A program made the translations under genes and the position numbers. A stretch of 28,702 bases of DNA from NCBI GenBank assembly GCA_905373605.1, contig CAJPTO010000009.1, positions 1-28,702 of the forward strand. The letters are read 5' to 3'. Of the stretch, positions 1-8,547 are shown in pieces; the first letter of the stretch is position 1, and each line of letters begins with the position of its first letter. Below the pieces are notes generated by a model that saw only the letters and a program-made list of their open reading frames with translations, was not told the origin of the DNA and ran no database searches. Origin of the DNA: an uncultured Prevotella sp. GTDB lineage: Bacteria > Bacteroidota > Bacteroidia > Bacteroidales > Bacteroidaceae.

Positions 1-1013
1 AGCACGGCATAAGCCTTTTTGCCGTCGCGCCCCGCCCTACCCGCCTCTTGGAAATAGGCTTCTATCGAGTCGGGGCAATCGATGTGTACCACCACACGCA
101 CATCAGGCTTATCAATGCCCATGCCAAAGGCGTTGGTTGCCACCATCACGCGCACCTCATTTTGCTGCCAACTGTTTTGTCGCTGGTTCTTAACAGCAGG
201 CTCCAGTCCGGCATGATAGAAGGTGGCAGAGATGTTTTGTGAGGAAATGAAAGCAGCAACGTCGCTGGCGTGCTTACGGCTGCGCACATAGACGATGGCC
301 GAACCCTGTACGGCGTTGAGGATGTGAATCAGTTCGGTGTGCTTGTCCATAGTTTCACGAACGATATAGGCCAGGTTTTCGCGTTCGAAACTCATCCTGA
401 ACACGTTCTTTTCCTTAAAATCCAACCGCTCTTGTATGTCTTCAATCACCTTGGGTGTGGCAGTTGCCGTGAGTGCAAGAATGGCGGCCTCGGGCTTCAG
501 CTTCCTAATCTCGGCAATGGCGAGGTAAGAAGGGCGGAAATCGTATCCCCATTGGCTGATGCAGTGGGCTTCGTCTACGGTGACAAAGCTCACGTCCATG
601 TGCTTAAACTTGGTTTTGAAGATGTCGGAGAACAACCGTTCGGGCGACACGTAGAGCAGTTTCACCCCGCCGAATATGCAATTCTCAAGGGTGCTTACAA
701 TCTCGCGGCGGCTCATTCCCGAGTAAATGGCAGCTGCTTGGATGCCTTTCTGTCGCAGGTGGTCCACTTGGTCCTTCATCAAGGCTATCAACGGCGTGAC
801 AACCACACACACACCAGGCATCACCAAGGCAGGCACTTGGAAGGTAATCGACTTTCCTCCGCCTGTAGGCATTAGCCCCAACGTGTCTTTTCCTTGAGCA
901 ATGCTCTCGATGATGTCGCGTTGGATGCCGCGAAAATCGGGAAATCCCCAATACTCGCGCAAGACATTTTGAAACTTGTTGCCGTTGTTTGGCTTGTTAT
1001 TCGCTTCTTGCAT
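1..1013 (-). CDS. recQ: ATP-dependent DNA helicase RecQ (C-terminal part outside window)
   Basis: This superfamily 2 DNA helicase unwinds duplex DNA 3'-5' in recombinational repair. About 337 residues are present, starting at the ATG at 1013 (MQEANNKPNNGNKFQNVLRE). Motif I (MPTGGGKS) lies about 45 residues in, followed by the DEAH-type motif VDEAHCISQWGYDFRPSY, encoded near 540-600. The RecQ motif VI QEAGRAGRDG is encoded near 20-50, so both RecA-like lobes are present. The zinc-binding/RQC and HRDC regions expected after it are beyond the left edge. The start lies 6 bases after the recJ stop, so the two genes are almost certainly one transcript. The frame is open to base 1 with no defect seen. 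Identity is certain at family level; which RecQ paralogue this is cannot be told. Confidence 0.95.
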   Translation of the reverse strand, partial: MQEANNKPNNGNKFQNVLREYWGFPDFRGIQRDIIESIAQGKDTLGLMPTGGGKSITFQVPALVMPGVCVVVTPLIALMKDQVDHLRQKGIQAAAIYSGMSRREIVSTLENCIFGGVKLLYVSPERLFSDIFKTKFKHMDVSFVTVDEAHCISQWGYDFRPSYLAIAEIRKLKPEAAILALTATATPKVIEDIQERLDFKEKNVFRMSFERENLAYIVRETMDKHTELIHILNAVQGSAIVYVRSRKHASDVAAFISSQNISATFYHAGLEPAVKNQRQNSWQQNEVRVMVATNAFGMGIDKPDVRVVVHIDCPDSIEAYFQEAGRAGRDGKKAYAV

Positions 1014-1019
1014 GGGCCA

Positions 1020-2768
1020 TTAAGTGGCGTTGTGTTCGTCTTGTTCCTCGTTCTCGGTAAGCCTGATGTCTTCAATTTGCAATTGTATGGCGTTGTGTCT
1101 GAAGACGTTGTCTTCGATGGTATAAGCGATGTCGAAGCTTCTTTTCGACTTGATGTAGCGCGCCGAGGCACTTTGTCCAAAGGCAATGCCGTTCACAACG
1201 TTGCTTGTTTTTGAGTCGATAAGTTCGAGTTTGATGTGCTCTTGCTCGCGTCCCACCACCTTGCTTGTGCCATAATCGTAGACGTTGAGTGTGGAGAAGC
1301 GCGGTTTGAGGTTGCCAGGGCCAAAGGGCGAGAACTTCTTTAGGTCATGATGCATCCTCTTGGTGATGTCCTTAAAGTCTATCACCTCGTCAATGTGCAA
1401 TATGGCCTCGGTTTGTTCAGGCAGGATGTGGCCTTCAACATAGCGGTGAAAGCGTTCAACGAAGCGTGGAACGTCGTCCCATCTCATGGTAAGTCCGGCG
1501 GCATAAGTGTGTCCGCCGAAGTTGATGAGCAAGTCGCGGCAGCTTTTTATGGCCGAATAGATGTCAAATCCCATGACGCTACGTGCCGAACCTGTGGCGA
1601 AATCGCCATCGCGAGTGATGACAACGGTGGGTCGGAAGTAGATTTCGGTGAGCCTAGAAGCCACAATGCCAATCACACCTTTCTTCCAATTCTCATCGTA
1701 TAGCACGATGCTCGACTGCTTTTTCTGACTTTCCAGCCGCGCAACGATTTGGTTGGCCTCCTCGGTCATCTGTTTGTCGATGTCTTTTCGTTGTTCGTTG
1801 TATTCGTTGATGTGCTTTGCGCTCTGCAAGGCCACGTTATAGTCTTTCTCAACCAGCAGCGACACGCTCTCTTTTCCGCTCTCCATGCGCCCGGACGCAT
1901 TGATGCGCGGCCCTATTTTGAACACAATGTCGCTCATGACAATCTCTTTTCCCGAGAGTCCGCAAATGTCTATGATAGCCTTTAAGCCCACACTGGGATT
2001 TTGGTTGAGTTGTTTCAGCCCGTGGAAAGCCAGAATGCGGTTCTCTTCTTCCACTTGTACCAAGTCGGCTGCAATGCTTACGGCACACAAGTCGAGCATG
2101 GGGATGAGGCGCGAGAAAGGAATGCCGTTGTTTTTTGCGAAGGCTTGCATGAACTTAAAGCCCACACCGCAACCCGAAAGGTGCTTAAAGGGATAGTTGT
2201 CGTCGGGACGTTTGGGGTTAAGTATGGCCGCGGCCGGTGGCATTTCCTCGTCTGGCACGTGGTGATCGCAGATAATGAAGTCGATGCCCAGCGTTTTGGC
2301 ATAGGCAATTTCGTCGATGGCCTTGATGCCACAATCGAGAATGATAACCAGTTTCACGCCCGACTGGTGGGCATAGTCGATGCCCTTACGGCTCACGCCA
2401 TAGCCTTCTTCGTATCGGTCGGGGATGTAATACTCTATGTTTGAGTAGAATTGCTGCAAGAATTTGTAGACGAGTGCCACCGAAGTGCATCCGTCCACAT
2501 CGTAATCGCCATACACCATGATGCGCTCTTTACGGCCCATAGCATCGTTAAGCCTGTCAACGGCCACGTCCATGTCTTTCATCAAGAAGGGATTGATGAT
2601 GTCGTTGAGCTGCGGACGAAAGAAACGCTTGGCCGCACTTTCGGTTGTTATGCCTCTACGAATGAGCAATTGGGCAAGGATGGTGCTCATGTTGAGTTTC
2701 TCGCCCAATTCTTTTGCCGCTGTTTGCATTTGTGGTGAAAGCGGTTCGTATATCCATTTGAAGTGCAT
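1020..2768 (-). CDS. recJ: Single-stranded-DNA-specific exonuclease RecJ
   Basis: RecJ is a 5'-3' single-strand DNA exonuclease of the DHH superfamily, acting in the cytoplasm in RecF-pathway and mismatch repair. The protein has 582 residues, a normal RecJ length. Visible motifs are GDYDVDG at about 87-93, LDCG around 144-147, the signature DHH at 168-170, GRINASGRM near 287-295, and the DHHA1 motif GGHTYAAG at 418-425. The C-terminal part is the OB-fold region. The gene sits 145 bases behind the membrane-protein gene and 6 bases before recQ. RecQ supplies unwound ends that RecJ can degrade, so the pairing makes functional sense. A near-match to the Bacteroidetes -7 box (TAACTTTA at 2838-2831) could give a separate promoter, but no good -33 box is seen. 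Confidence 0.96.
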   Translation of the reverse strand: MHFKWIYEPLSPQMQTAAKELGEKLNMSTILAQLLIRRGITTESAAKRFFRPQLNDIINPFLMKDMDVAVDRLNDAMGRKERIMVYGDYDVDGCTSVALVYKFLQQFYSNIEYYIPDRYEEGYGVSRKGIDYAHQSGVKLVIILDCGIKAIDEIAYAKTLGIDFIICDHHVPDEEMPPAAAILNPKRPDDNYPFKHLSGCGVGFKFMQAFAKNNGIPFSRLIPMLDLCAVSIAADLVQVEEENRILAFHGLKQLNQNPSVGLKAIIDICGLSGKEIVMSDIVFKIGPRINASGRMESGKESVSLLVEKDYNVALQSAKHINEYNEQRKDIDKQMTEEANQIVARLESQKKQSSIVLYDENWKKGVIGIVASRLTEIYFRPTVVITRDGDFATGSARSVMGFDIYSAIKSCRDLLINFGGHTYAAGLTMRWDDVPRFVERFHRYVEGHILPEQTEAILHIDEVIDFKDITKRMHHDLKKFSPFGPGNLKPRFSTLNVYDYGTSKVVGREQEHIKLELIDSKTSNVVNGIAFGQSASARYIKSKRSFDIAYTIEDNVFRHNAIQLQIEDIRLTENEEQDEHNAT

Positions 2769-2913
2769 TATCGTGCTGGTTTATTGTTGCTTATCCTTTA
2801 AATATGCTTGCATTGCAAGCTGCTAGGGTGTAAAGTTACAAAATATCTTCGACATTTGCCTTTGTCGCTGCCAAAACATTTGGGCCTTTGCCACGAAAAA
2901 TGGTTGCGGCTGG

Positions 2914-4464
2914 CTATCTGGATGTTCGAAACCCTTCCATGTTTTCATACCTTCGCGCCATCATTCGTGTGTAAACGTTGCGCAACCATAGCCGATGGGT
3001 GGCGATGCCGATAACGCCCATGCCGCCTAGGCACAGATAACCCACTGCTGGAGAAAAGAAAAGGGAGAACAAGCTTACCAATGGCACGGGAAACAATAGG
3101 GCCAAAAGGGTAACGATGAGGTACAGATAGTTACGCTCCATGTTACGGCTGGCCATGAGTGTGGCATTGAGTTTCTGGGTTTGTTTGTTGTAAACGGCCG
3201 ACTGGAAGAACACAAAGAATTGGCATCCTGCGGCAAAAAGAGCGAAACCCAGCAGCATAAGTATACTGATTTTGCCCACAAAAACCATGGGAAGCATCAG
3301 CATGAACGGAACAAGGAGCAAGCCACAATAGACGTAATACTTTGCCCGCAAAAGTGAATATATGCTATTGGGATGCACCATCAGCGTGTCGATGTAGTTG
3401 CCTTCCATGCTCAACATGCGTGCCAACACCGAAAGACCGAGGATGACGAAATTGTATGAACACCAAAAACGCACCATTCCATCGCCATCATAGGCTTGGG
3501 TGAAGGTGATTATAAGGCTTAAGATGGCAATCAGCACAAAGCTGTAGATGAATGTTTTGCGCGGATACTTGTTGCGCGAAATCAACTTCCACTCCAAACG
3601 GGCGTATTCTGCCACCTCTCCATACCCTCTAAGAAAGGCCAAACGGTCTTTCCCATCCACCTTTGTTTCGGCCGTTTGCTTGGTTAGTTCGTGCCAAACG
3701 CCTAGGAATTGCACTTCCCTGTTGAGCGCAACCAGCCCTGCAAGCAATACAAGGACGAGCAGAAGCGGCCACACTTGCCCTTGCGACAGCACCACGCCTA
3801 CACTCGAATAAAACGAAAAGAAGGAGGACATCGCTGCCTTCTGCCCGAAAAACAATGGCAGGGACATGAGGGAATAGACTGCCAAAAGGCCGAACAACCA
3901 AAGGAAAGACCGCGAAATAAGGGTTCGGAAAAGCAGATACAGCTGGCTATTAACCAATATCACTAAGCCAAGAAAAGCCAAAAGCAACAGGGTGGCTAGC
4001 ATGCCATAGCTGAAAACCACCGACATGACGCAATAGGGAACGAAGAGAATGAACCACCAGACATTGCCAAAATTGAAGAGCGATGCGCCTAAAAAGCTCT
4101 CAATGCACACCTTGCGCGGCAATGGTAGCAGCACGTAAGGCTTGATTACCTGTGCAGGCGTTTGCAGATAGGTGAAACGTATCACGAGGTCTATCAACAA
4201 AACGAAGGGCAAAATGGCTGTCACAACGCCCACAGAATTGACGTCGCGCATGCCATTAACAGCCAAAGACAACATCACAGCTATGAAAATCAAGTAGACA
4301 AAGGCCATGACATAGGCTATATAGAAGATGTATTTGGCCGAACGATTGCGCTCATAGTCTAAGGCTCTTTGCATGGACAATGAGCGGTGTTTGTAAAGTG
4401 TGCGGTATAATTGCAGGCGGTTCATCGACATGAAAGTTAAGAAACAGACGGGTTGTTGGTGCAT
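2914..4464 (-). CDS. Polytopic inner-membrane protein, probably DUF5687 / ABC-2-permease-like
   Basis: This is a 516-residue protein with about twelve hydrophobic segments, for example FYIAYVMAFVYLIFIAVM, a cluster around residues 90-230, and a second set in the C-terminal half. The two halves are separated by a polar stretch (QTAETKVDGKDRLAFLRGYG). This layout resembles the Bacteroidetes DUF5687 family, which is ABC-2-permease-like. I assign that from general resemblance and rate it moderate. Members often sit next to an ABC ATPase gene, but none is present here. The ORF opens 4 bases after the lolA-like stop. Met12 (4431) or Met14 (4425, MNRLQLYRTLYKHRSL) is a likelier true start than MHQQPVCFLTF because the conserved-looking sequence begins there. 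It probably shares the ftsK-lolA transcript. Substrate and function are unknown. Confidence 0.75.
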   Translation of the reverse strand: MHQQPVCFLTFMSMNRLQLYRTLYKHRSLSMQRALDYERNRSAKYIFYIAYVMAFVYLIFIAVMLSLAVNGMRDVNSVGVVTAILPFVLLIDLVIRFTYLQTPAQVIKPYVLLPLPRKVCIESFLGASLFNFGNVWWFILFVPYCVMSVVFSYGMLATLLLLAFLGLVILVNSQLYLLFRTLISRSFLWLFGLLAVYSLMSLPLFFGQKAAMSSFFSFYSSVGVVLSQGQVWPLLLVLVLLAGLVALNREVQFLGVWHELTKQTAETKVDGKDRLAFLRGYGEVAEYARLEWKLISRNKYPRKTFIYSFVLIAILSLIITFTQAYDGDGMVRFWCSYNFVILGLSVLARMLSMEGNYIDTLMVHPNSIYSLLRAKYYVYCGLLLVPFMLMLPMVFVGKISILMLLGFALFAAGCQFFVFFQSAVYNKQTQKLNATLMASRNMERNYLYLIVTLLALLFPVPLVSLFSLFFSPAVGYLCLGGMGVIGIATHRLWLRNVYTRMMARRYENMEGFRTSR

Positions 4465-4468
4465 GGAC

Positions 4469-5080
4469 TTATCTCAAGTCAATCACTTCTGCCGAGGGGA
4501 AGTCCTTGGAATTGAAGCTGAAGAGATGATCTGAGAGGTTCTTGTGCTGGAAATTGCTTATCGCGATGGTAGTCCATTCGCCGCCGCGTTTCATCTTTAC
4601 CTGTTTGGGTTTGTAGGTTTGGTCTACCAGAACGTAGAGTTCGGGTATGCCCTTATTGCCTTTTTCGGCCACGAGATGCACTTGATAGTCGCGCCCCACC
4701 TTGTTCATCGACAGTTTATAACCACTCTTATACATGTTGATGAACGTGTAAGGGTTCATCGCTGCCTGCTGACTTTCGTTGGGATTGCTAACGTTAACCT
4801 CGTTGGTAGAGGGCAGGTAGCTCCATTGTGTCTTGCCGTTAAACCACACCGTGGCCTTAGACGTGCGGGCATAAAACTTGTTTCCCTTGATGGAAATGGT
4901 GCCATTGATGCTGCCCATCTTACCGCTGGTGAGCTTGAAGTTGGCCAAAGCCCCACCCTTTTTGCCCACAATGGCAGCCGTTTTGTCAAGCACCTTGCGT
5001 GCCTCGTTATCCTTTTGTGCCACAGCGGCATTGAAACCGAATACCGAAAGGCCAATCAATAATAATATTTTCTTAAACAT
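4469..5080 (-). CDS. LolA-like outer-membrane lipoprotein carrier protein
   Basis: This is a 203-residue periplasmic protein with a typical signal peptide (MFKKILLLIGLSVFGFNAAVAQ), probably cleaved after AVA or AVAQ. The mature part looks like the LolA/LolB half-barrel: GTISIKGNKFYARTSKATVW is followed by a Trp-rich strand, then YLVDQ-type strands ending KMKRGGEWTTIAISNFQ and a terminal segment of the form FSFNSKDFPSAEVIDLR. LolA proteins shuttle lipoproteins from the inner to the outer membrane. Bacteroidetes carry divergent members annotated as LolA-like. The gene lies 84 bases downstream of ftsK, an arrangement also found between ftsK and lolA in other bacteria, which supports the call. 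It is followed after 4 bases by the membrane-protein ORF. Carrier function is inferred from the family. Confidence 0.85.
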   Translation of the reverse strand: MFKKILLLIGLSVFGFNAAVAQKDNEARKVLDKTAAIVGKKGGALANFKLTSGKMGSINGTISIKGNKFYARTSKATVWFNGKTQWSYLPSTNEVNVSNPNESQQAAMNPYTFINMYKSGYKLSMNKVGRDYQVHLVAEKGNKGIPELYVLVDQTYKPKQVKMKRGGEWTTIAISNFQHKNLSDHLFSFNSKDFPSAEVIDLR

Positions 5081-5125
5081 AGCTGTGTATATTTAGTTAA
5101 TTGCTCAATCTATAATCTTTTCTCA

Positions 5126-5143
5126 GAGCGGCGTTTGCCGCTT
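5126..5143 (-). other. Small hairpin between ftsK and the lolA-like gene
   Basis: AGCGGC-GTTT-GCCGCT forms a perfect 6-base-pair stem with a 4-base loop, extendable by one G-T pair, in the 84-base gap between the ftsK stop and the lolA-like start. There is no T run after it on the minus strand, so it is not a canonical terminator. It could be a processing or mRNA-stability element. Confidence 0.4.
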
Positions 5144-5164
5144 CCCTAGGGTGCGACATGCGCC

Positions 5165-7648
5165 CTACCCTGCCCCACGCAGCTTAGCCAGCAGTGCGTT
5201 GAGCGTGTTTTCGTCGGTGATAAGCACCTCTCGCGGCTTGCTTCCTTGGGCAACTCCCACGATGCCGGCCGCCTCCAGTTGGTCCATTAAGCGTCCTGCA
5301 CGGTTGTATCCAATGGAGAAACGCCGTTGCACCATGCTGGTTGAGCCTTGTTGCGAGATGACAATGGCACGCGCAGCTTCTTCAAAATAGGGGTCTAAAC
5401 TGTTCATGTCGGCCGTTCCTCCGCCGCCAATACCATCGCCTTCGGTGTTTGGTTCGGGCAATTCCAATGGCTCAACGGGGCCTGGCTGGTTGGCAATGAA
5501 CTTGTTGATGCGTTCAACCTCAGGCGTATCTACGAATGCACACTGCACGCGAACAGGCTCGTTGCCGTTAAGGAAGAGCATGTCGCCTCGCCCGATGAGC
5601 TGATTAGCACCGGGCCGGTCGAGAATGGTGCGCGAGTCTATCATGGCACTCACCTTGAAAGCCATTCGTCCAGGGAAGTTTGCCTTAATGTTACCCGTGA
5701 TGATGCTCGTTGTTGGGCGTTGGGTTGCTATCACCATGTGGATGCCAACGGCACGTGCCAGCTGGGCAATGCGCGCTATGGGCAACTCTATTTCTTTGCC
5801 TGCGGTCATGATAAGGTCGCCGAACTCGTCGATTACAACCACGATGTAGGGCATATAGTCGTGCCCTTTGGTGAGGTTTAGCTTGTGGTTCACAAACTTT
5901 TCGTTGTATTCCTTGATGTTACGTGCGCCTGCCGCCTTCAGTAAGTCGTAGCGTGTGTCCATCAGTTTGCAAAGACTGTTGAGCGTTCGCACCACCTTCG
6001 TTACATCGGTTATGATGGGTTCATCGTCTTCTTCAGGCACTTTGGCCAAGAAATGGTTGACAATGGGCGAATAAATGCTGAACTCCACCTTCTTTGGGTC
6101 TATCAATACCAGCTTCAACTCGTTGGGGTGCTTCTTGTATAGCAAGGAAGTGATAACGGCATTAAGGCCAACCGACTTGCCTTGTCCCGTTGCTCCGGCC
6201 ACGAGTAAGTGCGGGATTTTGGCCAAATCGACCATGAACACCTCGTTGGTGATGGTTTTTCCCAAGGCCAAAGGCAAGTCCATCTTCGTTTCTTGGAACT
6301 TCTTCGAGTTGAGAATGCTTTCCATCGACACGATATTGGGCTTGTTGTTGGGCACTTCTATGCCGATAGTGCCCTTGCCGGGGATAGGTGCAATGATGCG
6401 AATGCCCAGAGCTGCGAGGCTCAAGGCTATGTCGTCTTCTAGGTTTCGTATCTTATTGATGCGCACACCCTCGGCCGGCGTAATCTCGTAGAGCGTAATG
6501 GTGGGGCCAACGGTGGCCTTAATCTCCCGTATCTCAACGCCAAAGTCGCGAAGCACCTTGATGATGCGGTCGTTGTTGGCTTTCAGCTCGTTCATGTCCA
6601 CATAGGGCTTGCTGTCGTTGTCGTAGGCTTTGAGCAAGTCGAGCGTGGGATACTTGTACGAAAGGAAAGGTTCTAGGGGGTTGATGGGCGTGCTTAGCAC
6701 CTCGGCTGCGGTAAGTTGTCGACCGCTAGCCATCTCTTCTTCCTTAGGAATTTCCACCTTAAGCTGTGCCGAAGCATCGCCGTTCGGATTCATTACCTTG
6801 TCTACATTCCTTCTCGGCAAGGGATTTTCGCCAACATTCTGCGTTTCCTCGCCCGTAAGGTTCACAACATTAGGCATGGTTTCTTCTCCATCTTCCTCTT
6901 CCGTTTGGTCGTTCATTGGGTTGTTTTGTTGCGTCTCAATCTCCACATCCCCATCGCTGTCTTCAGGAATGGTACGTTTACCATTGTTGGCGATGGTAAA
7001 TTTCACCTTGTTTGAAATGTATTTCACGGGGTTCATCGCCTTTCTTACGAAAGCAACCGTTTCTGCACTGAGGTAAGTTAGGAAGGCTAAGGCCACGATA
7101 AACAGCAAGGCAGTGAGCCCCGGAGGGCCAATGATGTTCTCGATGTGTTGCACACAAAACAGCCCGTGGTTGCCCCCAGGGTTGAAGATGAGGCCTCCTG
7201 AGATGGGTGTAAGAAACTTGGCGAAGGCCACGGAACACCAAATCATGATGATGGCCAGATAAAAAAACGTCTTCAAGAGGTTCACCTTATAGGCGCGTGT
7301 AAGCTTGGCGCCCACCAAAAGGATGAAGATGGGTATGGCAAAGGCTGCGAAACCAAAGTTCAGCGTTATCAAAGTGTAGGCCAAAATAGCACCCAGCGAC
7401 CCGCAATAGTTGGCAAACTCCTTGCCGGTGTTGAGCCATTCGCCTGGCCGGAGGTCTTCCAAAATGCTCTGGTCGGCCTTTCCAGTTGAGAAGAAAGAGC
7501 ACATAGCCATGACCACATACCCAGCCAAGAGGATGAGTATAATGCCAAGAACGAAGTCGGTTCGCTCATTGCTAATCTTGAATATGCTGTTAAATGAGAA
7601 CGTTGAGCTTTTCCTTTTTGGCTTACTCTCTGTCTTTCTTTTTACCAT
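5165..7648 (-). CDS. ftsK: DNA translocase FtsK/SpoIIIE
   Basis: This membrane-anchored ATP-driven DNA pump clears and aligns chromosome ends at the division septum. It has 827 residues. The N-terminal region (about 32-205) holds four to five membrane segments. It is followed by an acidic, low-complexity linker at about 228-320, with EEEDGEE and Asn-rich stretches. The motor follows: Walker A GATGQGKS at 485-492, LIDPKKVEFS at about 515-524, and Walker B VVVIDEFGDL at 603-611. The C-terminal winged-helix gamma domain (SMVQRRFSIGYNRAGRLMDQ) is the part that reads polar DNA guide sequences. A -7 box TAATTTTG lies at 7684-7677. The gene heads the minus-strand run through recQ and is divergent from the exonuclease gene. 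The linker is short compared with E. coli FtsK, which is usual in this phylum. Confidence 0.96.
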   Translation of the reverse strand: MVKRKTESKPKRKSSTFSFNSIFKISNERTDFVLGIILILLAGYVVMAMCSFFSTGKADQSILEDLRPGEWLNTGKEFANYCGSLGAILAYTLITLNFGFAAFAIPIFILLVGAKLTRAYKVNLLKTFFYLAIIMIWCSVAFAKFLTPISGGLIFNPGGNHGLFCVQHIENIIGPPGLTALLFIVALAFLTYLSAETVAFVRKAMNPVKYISNKVKFTIANNGKRTIPEDSDGDVEIETQQNNPMNDQTEEEDGEETMPNVVNLTGEETQNVGENPLPRRNVDKVMNPNGDASAQLKVEIPKEEEMASGRQLTAAEVLSTPINPLEPFLSYKYPTLDLLKAYDNDSKPYVDMNELKANNDRIIKVLRDFGVEIREIKATVGPTITLYEITPAEGVRINKIRNLEDDIALSLAALGIRIIAPIPGKGTIGIEVPNNKPNIVSMESILNSKKFQETKMDLPLALGKTITNEVFMVDLAKIPHLLVAGATGQGKSVGLNAVITSLLYKKHPNELKLVLIDPKKVEFSIYSPIVNHFLAKVPEEDDEPIITDVTKVVRTLNSLCKLMDTRYDLLKAAGARNIKEYNEKFVNHKLNLTKGHDYMPYIVVVIDEFGDLIMTAGKEIELPIARIAQLARAVGIHMVIATQRPTTSIITGNIKANFPGRMAFKVSAMIDSRTILDRPGANQLIGRGDMLFLNGNEPVRVQCAFVDTPEVERINKFIANQPGPVEPLELPEPNTEGDGIGGGGTADMNSLDPYFEEAARAIVISQQGSTSMVQRRFSIGYNRAGRLMDQLEAAGIVGVAQGSKPREVLITDENTLNALLAKLRGAG

Positions 7649-7676
7649 CGTTGCTTTTTTAACTGAAAATCATCTG

Positions 7677-7684
7677 CAAAATTA
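7677..7684 (-). promoter_or_regulatory. Putative ftsK promoter, -7 box
   Basis: Read on the minus strand this is TAATTTTG, a full match to the Bacteroides -7 consensus TAnnTTTG, 28 bases before the ftsK ATG. No clear TTTG is found 19-20 bases further upstream, so the -33 element is weak. Confidence 0.55.
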
Positions 7685-7727
7685 GCGTAAAAAACCAAGA
7701 AAGGCCTATAAAGTCACAACTTTTTTC

Positions 7728-7735
7728 TAATTTTG
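7728..7735 (+). promoter_or_regulatory. Putative exonuclease promoter, -7 box
   Basis: TAATTTTG is a full match to TAnnTTTG, placing transcription start near 7742, a short leader before the ORF. It mirrors the ftsK box: GCAAAATTAG at 7676-7685 and CTAATTTTGC at 7727-7736 form a 10-base inverted pair. The -33 box is not recognisable. Confidence 0.55.
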
Positions 7736-7760
7736 CAACACGTTATAACGCGAAGTGGAA

Positions 7761-8384
7761 ATGAGAAAGATTATATATAACAAATTTGATAAGAAGAGCA
7801 TTGCACAGCTTCCACAAGTTACTTTTCCGGGAAAGACGGTGGTGGTGATGAGCGAAAGCGAGGCCGAAAAGGCCGTCGACTTCCTTCTTAGCAACGACAT
7901 ACTGGGCGTAGACACCGAGACACGCCCTTCTTTTAAAAAGGGGGAGTCGCACAAGGTGTCGCTCTTGCAGGTGTCTACGAGCGACACTTGTTTCTTGTTC
8001 AGGCTCAACCACATTGGTATTACCCCTGCCATCGTGCGCCTATTAGAGAACAAGGCGGTGCCTATGGTGGGACTTTCGCTGCACGACGACATGCTGTCGC
8101 TGCACAAGCGCGTGGGATTTACGCCGGGAAATTTCATCGACTTGCAAGACCTTGTGGGCGAACTGGGCATCGAAGACCTTAGCCTGCAAAAGCTGTATGC
8201 CAACCTGTTTCACCAGAAAATAAGCAAAAGGCAAAGGCTAACCAACTGGGACTCGGACATACTTAACGACAAACAGAAGGCTTATGCCGCTCTCGACGCA
8301 TGGGCATGCATCAACTTATACAAGGAGATTATACGCCTGAAGAACAGCGGCAATTACGAATTGGTGATTAACGAGCAAGACTGA
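7761..8384 (+). CDS. 3'-5' exonuclease, DEDDy (RNase D-like) family
   Basis: This 207-residue protein consists of one DEDD exonuclease domain. Exo I is seen as GVDTETRPSF (Asp51, Glu53), Exo II as VGLSLHDDML (Asp109 or Asp110), and Exo III as YAALD (Tyr175, Asp179), the YxxxD arrangement of the DEDDy class. It is much shorter than RNase D because there are no HRDC domains. Such free-standing domains are common in Bacteroidetes; the substrate, RNA or DNA, cannot be told. An in-frame GTG at 7755 gives two more residues. I prefer ATG 7761. It may be cotranscribed with the RlmI-like gene, but 163 bases without recognisable signals separate them (8385-8547). Confidence 0.88.
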   Translation: MRKIIYNKFDKKSIAQLPQVTFPGKTVVVMSESEAEKAVDFLLSNDILGVDTETRPSFKKGESHKVSLLQVSTSDTCFLFRLNHIGITPAIVRLLENKAVPMVGLSLHDDMLSLHKRVGFTPGNFIDLQDLVGELGIEDLSLQKLYANLFHQKISKRQRLTNWDSDILNDKQKAYAALDAWACINLYKEIIRLKNSGNYELVINEQD

Positions 8385-8547
8385 TGCCTTACATTATTGC
8401 CTGTTCGACAGCTATTTGTTGGGGCTATTGGCTACAAAATAATTGTGCACGATTGCCAGATTGCATGAATAAGCCCCTAAGAGTTACCTCAAGGCCGCAC
8501 GCTTAGTAACGCTCATCCCCACACCTCATAAACTCAAATTAAGAATT

